A DNA stretch of 40,743 bases from Bacteroidota bacterium (GTDB taxonomy: Bacteria; Bacteroidota; Bacteroidia; Cytophagales; Cyclobacteriaceae): the NCBI GenBank assembly GCA_023431285.1, contig JAEYXN010000185.1:1-40743 (forward strand), in the 5' to 3' direction. The notes beneath the pieces are model-generated. The model was not told the DNA's origin, ran no database searches, and was given only the letters and a program-made list of their open reading frames with translations. This document shows positions 7,382 through 15,443 of this stretch, one piece after another; within the stretch, counting starts at the first letter, position 1; every line of letters begins with the position of its first letter. A program made the position numbers and the translations under genes.

Positions 7382-8263
7382 ATGATAGAATCCTTCCTGA
7401 AATATCTTCAGTTTGAAAAGCGGGCCAGTCGCCACACCTCCATTGCTTACGAGATCGACCTTCGTCAACTAGAGACTCACATTACCGGGTTTTTCAAAGA
7501 GCCGAGTCTGGCCAGCGCTGACCACAGCATGCTTCGCTCATGGATCATCTCGCTCGTCGAAAGCGGTCTTGATGCTTCATCTGTCAACCGGAAGATCGCA
7601 TGTTTACGAACATTCTATCGCTTCCTTTTGAGACAACAAATCATCGCAAAAGATCCCACTATAAAGCTTCGTGTCCTGAAGTCGAAGAAAAAGCTTCCAT
7701 CATTCGTGAAGGAAAGTGAGATGATCAATCTTCTGGATGGAAGCTCTTTCGAGGACTCGTTTTCCGGGTGGCGGGAACGAACCGTACTCGAACTTTTATA
7801 CGGTACGGGGATGCGTCTTTCCGAAATCATCTCCCTTTCAGAAAACGACATCGATTTCGTAAACCGAACGGTGAAGGTTCTTGGAAAGAGAAACAAAGAA
7901 CGAGTAATCCCTTTCGCGGTTTCCCTCGTTACAATAATTAAAAGGTATATCGAGATCAAAAGACAATATTTTGAATCGCCTCCGGGAGACTTTCTGCTCG
8001 TGACCGACAAAGGAGAACAGTGCTACCCTGGAATGATCAATAGAATCGTAAAAAAACATCTGGGTGTGCTGACATCGACTGATAAAAAAAGTCCACATGT
8101 TCTCAGACATACCTACGCAACGCATCTGCTTGACAAAGGCGCGGAGATCAACGCTGTAAAGGATTTGCTGGGTCACAGCAGTCTTGCGGCAACGCAGGTC
8201 TACACGCACAACTCTATGGAAAAGATCCGTAAGGTTTTCGAGCAGGCGCATCCGAAAGCCTGA
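7382..8263 (+). CDS. xerC: Tyrosine recombinase, XerC/XerD type
   Basis: The 293-residue protein has an N-terminal SAM-like core-binding domain (about residues 1-85) and a C-terminal catalytic domain. The full catalytic set is visible: Arg145 (GTGMRLSE), Lys169 (VLGKR), His239 and Arg242 (HVLRHTYATHLL), His265 (LLGHSS) and the nucleophile Tyr274 (TQVYTHNS). Length and sequence fit the host Xer recombinases that resolve chromosome dimers, not phage integrases, and no attachment site or phage gene is nearby. Whether it is XerC or XerD cannot be decided by eye, so the symbol is tentative. It sits between rpsU and hpf, as in many Bacteroidota. Confidence 0.9.
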   Translation: MIESFLKYLQFEKRASRHTSIAYEIDLRQLETHITGFFKEPSLASADHSMLRSWIISLVESGLDASSVNRKIACLRTFYRFLLRQQIIAKDPTIKLRVLKSKKKLPSFVKESEMINLLDGSSFEDSFSGWRERTVLELLYGTGMRLSEIISLSENDIDFVNRTVKVLGKRNKERVIPFAVSLVTIIKRYIEIKRQYFESPPGDFLLVTDKGEQCYPGMINRIVKKHLGVLTSTDKKSPHVLRHTYATHLLDKGAEINAVKDLLGHSSLAATQVYTHNSMEKIRKVFEQAHPKA

Positions 8264-8358
8264 AAGTAAAATAAAAGACAGCCTATGAAGTAACATTACG
8301 CAACGAGAGAACCCGTTTGGGAACTGATCACATTGTTCAACTTAAATTTTTTCACATC

Positions 8359-8661
8359 ATGAAGTTACAAGTGCATTCCATTCATTTCGACGCTGACAGG
8401 AAGCTTATCTCCTATATTCAGAAGAAGCTTGACAAGCTCGAAACTTTCTACGACAGAATGGTGGATGGTGAAGTCTTCCTCAGGCTGAACAACGAAGGCA
8501 TCGAAAATAAAACGGTTGAAATCAAACTCCGCGTGCCGGGAAGTCAGTTGTTCGCAACTGAAAAGGCCCGCTCATTCGAAGAAGCTACGGGCCTGGCCGC
8601 AGACGCATTGCGTAACCAGTTAAAGAAGTTTAAAACTAAAGTAACAAGCGGACGCATCTGA
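8359..8661 (+). CDS. hpf: Ribosome hibernation-promoting factor, short HPF/RaiA family
   Basis: The 100-residue protein begins MKLQVHSIHFDADRKLISYI and has the beta-alpha-beta-beta-beta-alpha pattern of HPF/YfiA, including the basic LDKLETFYDRM helix and the EIKLRVPG and LFATEKARSFEEA segments. It would bind the 30S decoding centre and inactivate ribosomes in slow growth. It lacks the C-terminal dimerisation domain of long HPF. I start at the ATG at 8359; an in-frame start at 8317 adds 14 residues without family support. It lies 95 bases after the recombinase gene and ends at a strong terminator shared with metK. Confidence 0.92.
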   Translation: MKLQVHSIHFDADRKLISYIQKKLDKLETFYDRMVDGEVFLRLNNEGIENKTVEIKLRVPGSQLFATEKARSFEEATGLAADALRNQLKKFKTKVTSGRI

Positions 8662-8677
8662 AATATCTCTCAAAGAA

Positions 8678-8706
8678 AAGGGCTCCATTCGGAGCCCTTA
8701 TTTTTT
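8678..8706 (+). terminator. Terminator between hpf and metK
   Basis: AAGGGCTCC (8678-8686) pairs perfectly with GGAGCCCTT (8691-8699) around a 4-base loop, followed on the plus strand by ATTTTTT. It ends hpf transcription. The minus strand is also T-rich after the stem (CTTTTCTTTG), so it may act in both directions for the convergent metK, whose stop codon overlaps the edge of this element. Confidence 0.9.
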
Positions 8707-9961
8707 ATGACAATTTGAAAGCTTTCTTCACCTGGTCGACATAGTCGAGTTTCTCCCAGGGGAACAATTCCACCTTCAACTTCTTCTCGTTCTTTTTGCC
8801 TTTGTTGAAAACCTTTTCAACAACTTTCGGCTCACGTCCCATGTGTCCGTAAGCTGCAGTTTCCGAATAGATCGGAGTGCGAAGGCTGAAGCGTTGTTCA
8901 ATAAAGTAAGGACGCATATCGAAAAGCTTTGCCACCTTGGTTGCGATCTCTCCATCCGACAGACTCACTTTCGCAGTGCCGTATGTGTTCACGTAAAGTC
9001 CTACAGGCTGCGCTACGCCGATTGCGTAAGCCACTTGTACGAGTACTTCATCACAAAGTCCTGCTGCAACAAGGTTCTTGGCAATGTGACGTGTTGCATA
9101 AGCTGCAGAACGATCCACCTTAGAAGGGTCTTTTCCAGAGAACGCGCCACCACCGTGAGCACCTTTTCCTCCGTAAGTATCTACTATAATTTTTCTACCT
9201 GTCAGACCAGTGTCTCCATGCGGACCACCAATCACAAACTTGCCAGTAGGGTTAACGTGGTATTTGATATCCTCACCAAAAAGCTTCTGCACGCGTTTAG
9301 GCAGTTTCTTCTTGATTCTTGGAAGAACAATGTCAATCACATCCTGACGAATTTGCTTCAGCATTTTAGCATCCGGAGCGAAATCATCGTGCTGAGTTGA
9401 AATTACGATAGTGTCTACGCGTTGCGGTTTGTTGTCGTCGCTGTATTCAATTGTTACCTGCGACTTTGCATCCGGGCGGAGATACTTCATCACCCGTCCT
9501 TCACGACGGATGGTAGCAAGCTCACGAAGCAGAAGGTGTGCAAGCTCCAGCGGCAACGGCATGAAGTTATCCGTCTCGTTAGTAGCGTATCCGAACATCA
9601 TACCTTGGTCACCCGCGCCCTGCTCTTCCTTACGACGACGCTCAACACCCTGGTTGATATCAGGTGACTGCTCGTGGATCGCCGACAAGATACCACATGA
9701 GTTTGCTTCAAACATGTACTCGCTCTTTGTGTACCCGATTCTTCGGATTACCTCGCGCGCGATATCCTGAACATCCAGATATGCATCTGACTTTACCTCG
9801 CCGGCCAGTACAACCTGGCCTGTTGTAACGAGTGTTTCACATGCCACCTTTGAAGTAGGATCGTAGGCAAGAAAATAATCAATCAGGGCGTCCGAAATTT
9901 GATCGGCAACTTTGTCCGGGTGTCCTTCAGAAACAGACTCCGAGGTAAATAAGTAAGGCAT
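8705..9961 (-). CDS. metK: S-adenosylmethionine synthetase
   Basis: The 418-residue enzyme makes S-adenosylmethionine from methionine and ATP. Signature segments are present: SEGHPDKVADQISDA at the N-terminus, GAGDQGMMFGYA, and GGGAFSGKDPSKVDRSAAY, which holds the P-loop-like triphosphate-binding sequence. The protein is slightly longer than the roughly 385-residue E. coli enzyme because of insertions in the middle region (about residues 185-225), which is common in this phylum. It is a single-gene unit with its own promoter (10012-10042). I see no recognisable SAM riboswitch in the short leader. Confidence 0.98.
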   Translation of the reverse strand: MPYLFTSESVSEGHPDKVADQISDALIDYFLAYDPTSKVACETLVTTGQVVLAGEVKSDAYLDVQDIAREVIRRIGYTKSEYMFEANSCGILSAIHEQSPDINQGVERRRKEEQGAGDQGMMFGYATNETDNFMPLPLELAHLLLRELATIRREGRVMKYLRPDAKSQVTIEYSDDNKPQRVDTIVISTQHDDFAPDAKMLKQIRQDVIDIVLPRIKKKLPKRVQKLFGEDIKYHVNPTGKFVIGGPHGDTGLTGRKIIVDTYGGKGAHGGGAFSGKDPSKVDRSAAYATRHIAKNLVAAGLCDEVLVQVAYAIGVAQPVGLYVNTYGTAKVSLSDGEIATKVAKLFDMRPYFIEQRFSLRTPIYSETAAYGHMGREPKVVEKVFNKGKKNEKKLKVELFPWEKLDYVDQVKKAFKLS

Positions 9962-10011
9962 ACTTTAGGATAATGTTTGATTTATTAAACTGTGGCGGAA
10001 TACTCAGCGGG

Positions 10012-10042
10012 CAAATTTAGAGCGATTTGTCTAAAACCCAAA
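10012..10042 (-). promoter_or_regulatory. Bacteroidota-type promoter of metK
   Basis: On the minus strand TTTG (10042-10039) is followed after exactly 19 bases by TAAATTTG (10019-10012), an excellent match in sequence and spacing to the phylum's housekeeping promoter. Transcription would start near 10006, giving a leader of about 45 bases before the metK ATG at 9961. Confidence 0.8.
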
Positions 10043-10052
10043 TACAGCCGGA

Positions 10053-10760
10053 TCAGCCCAGGAAAAGAAATACGGCCGGAAGTTTGGGGAATTCAATCCC
10101 CTGCTCCCGCCATTCCCTTACGGTCTTAGTTACAATGCTCTCATTTTGTCCCGTTAAATCGAGTGCAACGGTAAGACGCGTGGAATCCGATAATGACCGA
10201 AGCAATGCCTTCATCACCGAATTGTTCCGATACGGGGTCTCAATAAAAATTTGCGTTTGCTTTTTTTGTTTCGACTCGCGTTCATACTCCCTGATGGCCT
10301 TCGACAAATCCTTCGACTCGATCGGCAGATATCCATGGAATGCAAAATGCTGACCATTGAGTCCGGAGGCCATCAATGCTAACACAATCGACGATGGACC
10401 CACCAGGGGTACCACCCTCAAATCATTTCTGTGCGCATAATCTACCGCGATGCTTCCAGGGTCCGCGATCCCGGGACACCCTGACTCGGACATGATGCCC
10501 ACATTCTCGCCTTGCATGACAATCTTAAATAAGTCCGCCATCTGTTGGGCAGAAGTGTCTTTGTCCAGAATTTCAAATCGCAGAGGTTCGATGCTTTCGT
10601 AAATCTTCAACGACGACAGATAGCGTCGGGCGGTGCGAGCGTTTTCTACAAGAAAATAACGTACGCCTGGTAAGACGTCCCGAACGGCAGATGTCAGCAC
10701 CGCATTGCTAGTGTCGTCGGCGATACTCACCGGAATTAGATATACCGTTCCCCGTTTCAC
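10053..10760 (-). CDS. RsmI-like tetrapyrrole-methylase-family SAM methyltransferase
   Basis: The 235-residue protein belongs to the fold shared by precorrin methylases and RsmI, the 16S rRNA 2'-O-ribose methyltransferase acting at C1402. The segment GIMSESGCPGIADPG corresponds to the conserved VSDAGTPGISDPG motif of RsmI, and VPLVGPSS and FHGYLP are also family features. It lacks the usual full RsmI C-terminal tail and differs at the N-terminus (GTVYLIPVSIADD), so it may be the RsmI paralogue common in Bacteroidota and not RsmI itself; the substrate is therefore uncertain. The start is GTG at 10760. It is transcribed towards metK, but metK has its own promoter. Confidence 0.82.
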   Translation of the reverse strand: MKRGTVYLIPVSIADDTSNAVLTSAVRDVLPGVRYFLVENARTARRYLSSLKIYESIEPLRFEILDKDTSAQQMADLFKIVMQGENVGIMSESGCPGIADPGSIAVDYAHRNDLRVVPLVGPSSIVLALMASGLNGQHFAFHGYLPIESKDLSKAIREYERESKQKKQTQIFIETPYRNNSVMKALLRSLSDSTRLTVALDLTGQNESIVTKTVREWREQGIEFPKLPAVFLFLG

Positions 10761-10820
10761 GCTGTAAGTAAAGAAACGATTAAGAATTTCTAAATGGAAC
10801 TTCTAAATTTCGGTTATCGT

Positions 10821-11033
10821 ATGGGAAAAATTCTGATCGTTATTGGCGCCATTCTGATCCTGGCCGGAATAATCATTACCTGGTCGGACCGCATCCCGTT
10901 CCTCGGGAAATTGCCGGGAGATTTCCGTATTGAGCGCGAGAACTTCAAATTCTATTTTCCGTTGACCACAAGCATCATCCTAAGCATAATTATCTCCGCT
11001 ATTTTGTATCTGATTAATCGCCTCAAGCAATAA
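10821..11033 (+). CDS. DUF2905 family small membrane protein
   Basis: The 70-residue protein begins MGKILIVIGAILILAG and has two predicted transmembrane helices (about residues 3-21 and 46-66) joined by the conserved loop FLGKLPGDFRIERENFKFYFPL, whose GKLPGD-RIER-N-FYFP pattern defines DUF2905. Function is unknown. I chose the ATG at 10821, the usual family N-terminus, over an in-frame ATG at 10794. It precedes the aminotransferase by 8 bases, so it likely leads the plus-strand run of genes that follows. Confidence 0.88.
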   Translation: MGKILIVIGAILILAGIIITWSDRIPFLGKLPGDFRIERENFKFYFPLTTSIILSIIISAILYLINRLKQ

Positions 11034-11041
11034 CCCTCAAT

Positions 11042-12196
11042 ATGCTGACCTCAAAACGTTCCAGGTTTTCTCTTCCGCGGAAAATCACTTATCTGAATTG
11101 TGCTTATATGGGTCCACTGTTGAAAACATCCGAAAGAGCGGGTGTTCGCGCGTTAAGGATGAAAAACAATCCGGCATCATTCAGCACGACAGATTTCTTT
11201 GATGACTCTGCAAGCCTCCGGGCTGCGTTCGCCGAAACCATTTCTCTTGACGATCCAACCCGTGTGGCCATCATCCCTTCTGTTTCGTATGGTATGGCCA
11301 CCGTTGCAAAGAATATCAGAATCAGCAAAGGCGAACACATCATCGTCGCATCGGAACAGTTTCCAAGTAACTATTATTCCTGGAAAAGACTCTGCGATGA
11401 AAACTCTGCCGAGGTCAAAATGATTTCGCCTCCCAATGAACTCAAGGAAAGGGGAAAGATCTGGAACGAAAGGATTCTCGAGGCGATAGGCCCGAAGACA
11501 AGAATGGTAGCAATCGGTCACGTTCACTGGGCAGATGGAACGTTGTTTAACCTTTCTGAAATTCGAAGAAGAACCCGCGAGGTTAGCGCATTGCTTGTTG
11601 TTGACGGAACACAATCTGTCGGCGCCTTGCCCTTTGATGTTGCATCCATGGAACCCGACGCTTTGATCGTGGCCGGATACAAATGGTTACTCGGGCCATA
11701 TGGCCTCGCCGTTGCATACTTCGGAAAAGAATTCAACAACGGGAGCCCTCTCGAAGAAAACTGGATCAGCCGAAAGAACAGCGAGAACTTCAGCGCACTT
11801 GTCAACTACACGGAAGATTACCAGGATGGCGCGCTTCGATATGACGTCGGCGAGAGAAGTAATTTCATTCACGTATCTATGCTTCTTAATTCGATTCGTC
11901 AGATAAACAAGTGGGGTGTGAGCAATATTCAGGAGTATTGTAAATCCATTTCCTTACAACCGATCATGAGGCTTCGCGAGTATGGTTTCTGGATCGAGGA
12001 TGATACTTATCGTGGCGACCATTTGTTTGGTGTTCGATTGCCTAAAGAAATAAATATCGACTCTGTGAAAAGTCAGCTATCGAAAAGAAATATTTTTGTT
12101 TCGTTTCGCGGTGACGCTATCCGGGTCTCACCTAATGTCTACAACACAGAAGAAGACATGCACCGTCTCGCGAGCGCATTGATAACCCTCCCATGA
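11042..12196 (+). CDS. Class V aminotransferase (cysteine-desulfurase-like PLP enzyme)
   Basis: This 384-residue fold-type I PLP enzyme has the class V features: YLNCAYMGP near the N-terminus, the ring-stacking region GHVHWADGT (around His160), the PLP-binding aspartate Asp188 in VVDGTQSVGALPFDV, and the Schiff-base lysine Lys214 in AGYKWLLGPYG. The later SFRGDAIRVSPNVYNTEED segment is the usual C-terminal domain ending. Family members include selenocysteine lyases, cysteine desulfurases and kynureninase-like enzymes. I see no cysteine-containing active-site loop of the IscS/SufS kind, so desulfurase activity is not supported. Its stop overlaps the start of the exporter gene (ATGA), so the two are coupled. 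Confidence 0.85.
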   Translation: MLTSKRSRFSLPRKITYLNCAYMGPLLKTSERAGVRALRMKNNPASFSTTDFFDDSASLRAAFAETISLDDPTRVAIIPSVSYGMATVAKNIRISKGEHIIVASEQFPSNYYSWKRLCDENSAEVKMISPPNELKERGKIWNERILEAIGPKTRMVAIGHVHWADGTLFNLSEIRRRTREVSALLVVDGTQSVGALPFDVASMEPDALIVAGYKWLLGPYGLAVAYFGKEFNNGSPLEENWISRKNSENFSALVNYTEDYQDGALRYDVGERSNFIHVSMLLNSIRQINKWGVSNIQEYCKSISLQPIMRLREYGFWIEDDTYRGDHLFGVRLPKEINIDSVKSQLSKRNIFVSFRGDAIRVSPNVYNTEEDMHRLASALITLP

Positions 12197-13119
12197 CCAA
12201 CCGCAAATCAACTTACTTCCTCGGCGGAATTCTCATCGGTATCGCCGGCGCGGTCTTTTTTTCAACAAAAGCAATCTTCGTTAAACTCGCTTATCGCGAT
12301 ACAGACGTTGACGCAGTCTCTCTACTTGCATTGAGAATGTTGTTTTCCCTTCCGTTCTTCGTCATATCCGCATATCTGTCATCGAGCCGATCAGAGAACA
12401 AGAAATTCACTTTGAAACAATGGGCCGCGGTGGCCTTCATTGGTTGTCTGGGATACTATCTGTCCAGCCTGCTTGACTTTCTTGGTTTGCAGTATGTTTC
12501 AGCAGGCATTGAACGATTGATCCTTTTTATTTACCCGACCCTTGTTCTTATCCTTTCGGCGGTGATCTTTAAGGTGAAGATCACGCAGCGACAATGGTTT
12601 GCTATTCTCATAACTTATGCCGGCCTGTTGCTGGCATTCTGGGGAGAAGCGGGGTTCGACTCGAGCGGACCGGAGTTCCTGAAAGGAGCGGCTCTCATTT
12701 TTGCATGCGCCATCACCTTTGCATGTTACATAGTAGGCAGCGGCAGGGTTATTCCGGCGGTCGGCGCCGTGAAGTTTAACAGCTATGCCATGACATTTGC
12801 ATGCATAGCTGTCCTCATACATTTTTTTATCGTGAACAGTAATTCCCTCTTCGGCATGGAGACAACTGTTTATCTTTACGCTCTGGCTATGGCTATATTG
12901 GGTACTGTGATTCCATCCTTTCTCGTAAGCGAAGGTATCAAGCGCATCGGGTCGGAGAACGCAGCGATTGTCGGAAGTGTTGGTCCTGTGTCGACCATTC
13001 TGCAGGCTTACATCTTCCTTGGTGAACCTATCCTGGCATTACAGATCGCCGGAACTGTTTTCATTCTGATTGGTATTTTAATGATCAGCAAGAAACAACA
13101 ACCTGTACATTCGAAGTAG
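12193..13119 (+). CDS. EamA/DMT-family transporter
   Basis: The 308-residue protein is almost entirely hydrophobic, with about ten predicted membrane helices arranged as two repeated EamA domains (about residues 10-150 and 165-300). The second repeat ends with the typical GSENAAIVGSVGPVSTILQAYIFLGEP segment. Drug/metabolite transporters of this kind often export amino acids or other small metabolites. The ATG overlaps the stop of the class V aminotransferase by 4 bases (ATGA), which suggests the two act together, for example in handling an amino-acid derivative; the substrate cannot be read from sequence. Confidence 0.9.
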   Translation: MTNRKSTYFLGGILIGIAGAVFFSTKAIFVKLAYRDTDVDAVSLLALRMLFSLPFFVISAYLSSSRSENKKFTLKQWAAVAFIGCLGYYLSSLLDFLGLQYVSAGIERLILFIYPTLVLILSAVIFKVKITQRQWFAILITYAGLLLAFWGEAGFDSSGPEFLKGAALIFACAITFACYIVGSGRVIPAVGAVKFNSYAMTFACIAVLIHFFIVNSNSLFGMETTVYLYALAMAILGTVIPSFLVSEGIKRIGSENAAIVGSVGPVSTILQAYIFLGEPILALQIAGTVFILIGILMISKKQQPVHSK

Positions 13120-13130
13120 ATAACACGAAT

Positions 13131-13784
13131 ATGAGAACCTTTTCGATTATCGTCATCCTGGCATTCTCTTTTTATAATCCGATTTGTGCGCAGACCGCCC
13201 GGAACGTGATTGTGTTCCTGAATTCCAATAGTGAAGCTGCCCATTCAAAGGAAGAGGTGGAAAAGATTATGCAAGGTCATACAGAAGTGCGGGAGAAGCT
13301 GGCTAAAGAAGGCAAGTTGCTCGCGGCAGGGCCCTTCGAGACAGGAGGTGGAATTTATATTCTAAACACTTCCTCAGAGGAAGAAGCCAGAAAATGGTTG
13401 AGTGAAGATCCGGGCATTCAGAAGAAACGTTGGCTTATCGAGGTATACCCGTACCTCCCCCGCCATGGTGGAATCTGTCCGGTGGGGGAAAAATATACGA
13501 TGACCAATTACTCATTCGTACGTTTCGATGCCATCGTGAGTAAATCGACTGCACAGAGTGCTCCTGATCTTATGCGGCTGCACGATGATTTTGTTGAATC
13601 GATTGTCAAGAAAGAAAATGTGATTACAGAAGCTACATTCGGAAATAATGACGGAGGCATTCTCATTCTTAGAGGTGAGATCGACAGAGAAGTCATTGAA
13701 TCCGATCCAGCTGTTCAACAAGGTTTGATCCAGTTTCAAATTAAAAACTTCTATACAGCAAAAGGGACGTTCTGCGAAGAGTAG
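13131..13784 (+). CDS. Secreted protein with two YCII-related domains
   Basis: The 217-residue protein has a Sec signal peptide (MRTFSIIVILAFSFYNPICAQ, cleaved near residue 20). Residues 24-107 match the YCII-related fold: a helix ending in a HTEVREKLAKEGKLLAAGPF stretch, a GGGIYIL strand, and EEARKWLSEDPGI. Residues about 125-212 look like a second, more divergent copy (LHDDFVES...GGILILRGE...ESDPAVQQGLI). YciI-type domains have a ferredoxin-like fold and usually a His-Asp pair; the first copy keeps H and DP, the second keeps H and DP too. Function of secreted tandem forms is unknown. It follows the exporter after 11 bases and is probably in the same transcript. Confidence 0.75.
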   Translation: MRTFSIIVILAFSFYNPICAQTARNVIVFLNSNSEAAHSKEEVEKIMQGHTEVREKLAKEGKLLAAGPFETGGGIYILNTSSEEEARKWLSEDPGIQKKRWLIEVYPYLPRHGGICPVGEKYTMTNYSFVRFDAIVSKSTAQSAPDLMRLHDDFVESIVKKENVITEATFGNNDGGILILRGEIDREVIESDPAVQQGLIQFQIKNFYTAKGTFCEE

Positions 13785-13810
13785 CCCTGATCGAATATTT
13801 TATCACTACT

Positions 13811-14593
13811 ATGAAATTGTTTTTTCGTACATATGGCAACGGGAAACCCCTTGTCGTCCTACATGGATTGTTTGGCTCCTCCGACAACTGGCTGACGCAG
13901 GCCAAGCTTTTATCCGACAGATTCAAAGTTTATACACTCGACCTGAGAAATCATGGGCAGTCACCCCATGATTCTGAGTTTACGTATGCTGATATGGTCG
14001 ACGATCTCTTTGAGTTTTTCACCGATGAAAATCTGACCGATGTTACTTTGATTGGACACTCGATGGGAGGAAAAGCCGCAATGAATTTTGCACTTGCTCA
14101 TCCGGATAAGATCGCTGAATTGGTTGTTGTCGATATTGCTCCGCGGCTATACGATCTTGAGCACTATGTCATCGCAGATGGCCTCGCGGAAATCCCGATA
14201 GAAAAAATTTCTTCAAGAAACGAAGCCGATGACATCCTGAAAAATTTTGTGTCGGATAGCGGAACACGCCAGTTTCTTCTTAAAAATCTTCAACGCAAAT
14301 CCGAAGGCGGGTTCTCCTGGAAAATAAACCTTCCCGTCATTCGCGAGAAGCTAAAAAACGTCGGCGACGATCTGCAGTTTGAAGGGACTTTTGTCAAACC
14401 AACGCTGTTTATTCGCGGGCAACGCTCCAGCTATGTGCTGGACACCGACTGGCCGAGGATCACTTCAATCTTTCCGATGGCGCGCCTGAAATCGCTGGAT
14501 ACTGGCCACTGGGTGCAAGCTGAAAAGCCCGAGGAGTTCGTGAGCGTGCTTACACAATGGCTTGACTCGCTGAAGGAAGATCAATCCGCCTGA
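13811..14593 (+). CDS. Alpha/beta-fold hydrolase (YbfF-like esterase)
   Basis: The 260-residue cytoplasmic protein has the alpha/beta hydrolase core: oxyanion segment LHGLFGSSDNW (residues 17-27), DLRNHGQSP, the nucleophile elbow GHSMGG with Ser84, and the catalytic histidine His233 in DTGHWVQAEKP. Asp108 in VVVDIAP is a likely acid. The HGLFGS...DNW, DLRNHG and TGHW combination is characteristic of the YbfF esterase family, which cleaves short acyl esters or acyl-CoA thioesters; the physiological substrate is not known. The gene is the last of the plus-strand run and its end overlaps the convergent prmA by 13 bases. Confidence 0.9.
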   Translation: MKLFFRTYGNGKPLVVLHGLFGSSDNWLTQAKLLSDRFKVYTLDLRNHGQSPHDSEFTYADMVDDLFEFFTDENLTDVTLIGHSMGGKAAMNFALAHPDKIAELVVVDIAPRLYDLEHYVIADGLAEIPIEKISSRNEADDILKNFVSDSGTRQFLLKNLQRKSEGGFSWKINLPVIREKLKNVGDDLQFEGTFVKPTLFIRGQRSSYVLDTDWPRITSIFPMARLKSLDTGHWVQAEKPEEFVSVLTQWLDSLKEDQSA

Positions 14594-15411
14594 AACAATA
14601 CGCAAGCCCAGTTTTCTTTTTCATCACGAGATAGTTCGTGGAGGCCACATTTCCGACACACTTCTGCGAGATCCTCAATGTCCGTCGTATAAAACCCACT
14701 AAGGAGCAGCTTGCCTCTATCGCTAAGGTATAGCCGATACTTAGGAATCTCCTCCATCAATACATTCTTATTGATATTGGCGAGAATAATATCGAAAGAG
14801 CCGTCTAGCTTAACTTCATCGATCTTTCCCTGCTGGAGTGAGATGTTTGTACATCCATTCGCCTCCGCGTTCTCTTTTCCATTCAACATGCTCCATTCGT
14901 CAATATCAAAAGCTGACACTTCGCTGGCCCCCAGCTTGCCGGCCATGATCGAAAGGATCGCGGTACCACACCCTGCATCCATGACGCGCTTACCGCGATG
15001 ATCGAACAACATCTGATTCTTTACCATCAGATAAGTAGTTTGATGGTGCCCGGTTCCGAAAGACATCTTTGGCGTGATGATGATCTCATACGGAAACTTC
15101 TTTTCAATTTTATGAAACGAGGCGCGGATAACGCATTTGTCGTCGACAAAAATCGGCTCGTAACTTTTCTCCCACTCTTCGTTCCAGTTTTGCTTCTCGA
15201 TGCGATCCTGGGAAAATTTCAACGAAGCATCTTTCTCATACTTCTCTTTCACTTCATCAACCCGCGACCTGTCAAACTTTTCCATTTCAACATACGCCTC
15301 AAACCCATCATCCGTTTCCATGAAAGTATCAAAGCCCGCTTCCGCGACTTCCGCCATCAGAATCTCAGTATACTCAGAGTTACAAATGACTTTTAATCTC
15401 GAATAATACAT
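14581..15411 (-). CDS. prmA: Ribosomal protein L11 methyltransferase
   Basis: The 276-residue enzyme methylates lysines and the N-terminus of ribosomal protein uL11. It has an N-terminal substrate-recognition domain (about residues 1-85), the linker signature MSFGTGHHQTT (116-126), the SAM-binding motif MDAGCGTAILSIMAG (144-158), acidic FDIDEWS, and the LANINKN motif that places the target amine. It lies 32 bases downstream of tpiA on the same strand and probably shares its transcript. The 3' end overlaps the convergent hydrolase gene by 13 bases, so the two transcripts would be complementary at their ends. Confidence 0.95.
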   Translation of the reverse strand: MYYSRLKVICNSEYTEILMAEVAEAGFDTFMETDDGFEAYVEMEKFDRSRVDEVKEKYEKDASLKFSQDRIEKQNWNEEWEKSYEPIFVDDKCVIRASFHKIEKKFPYEIIITPKMSFGTGHHQTTYLMVKNQMLFDHRGKRVMDAGCGTAILSIMAGKLGASEVSAFDIDEWSMLNGKENAEANGCTNISLQQGKIDEVKLDGSFDIILANINKNVLMEEIPKYRLYLSDRGKLLLSGFYTTDIEDLAEVCRKCGLHELSRDEKENWACVLFQAD

Positions 15412-15443
15412 TGAAGAAGAGTTGTCGTTAAGAGCAGCGTGGA

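Noticed and set aside
9962..10011. Possible SAM riboswitch in the metK leader
   Set aside because: The leader is only about 45 bases after the predicted start and has no visible SAM-riboswitch-like helix pattern.
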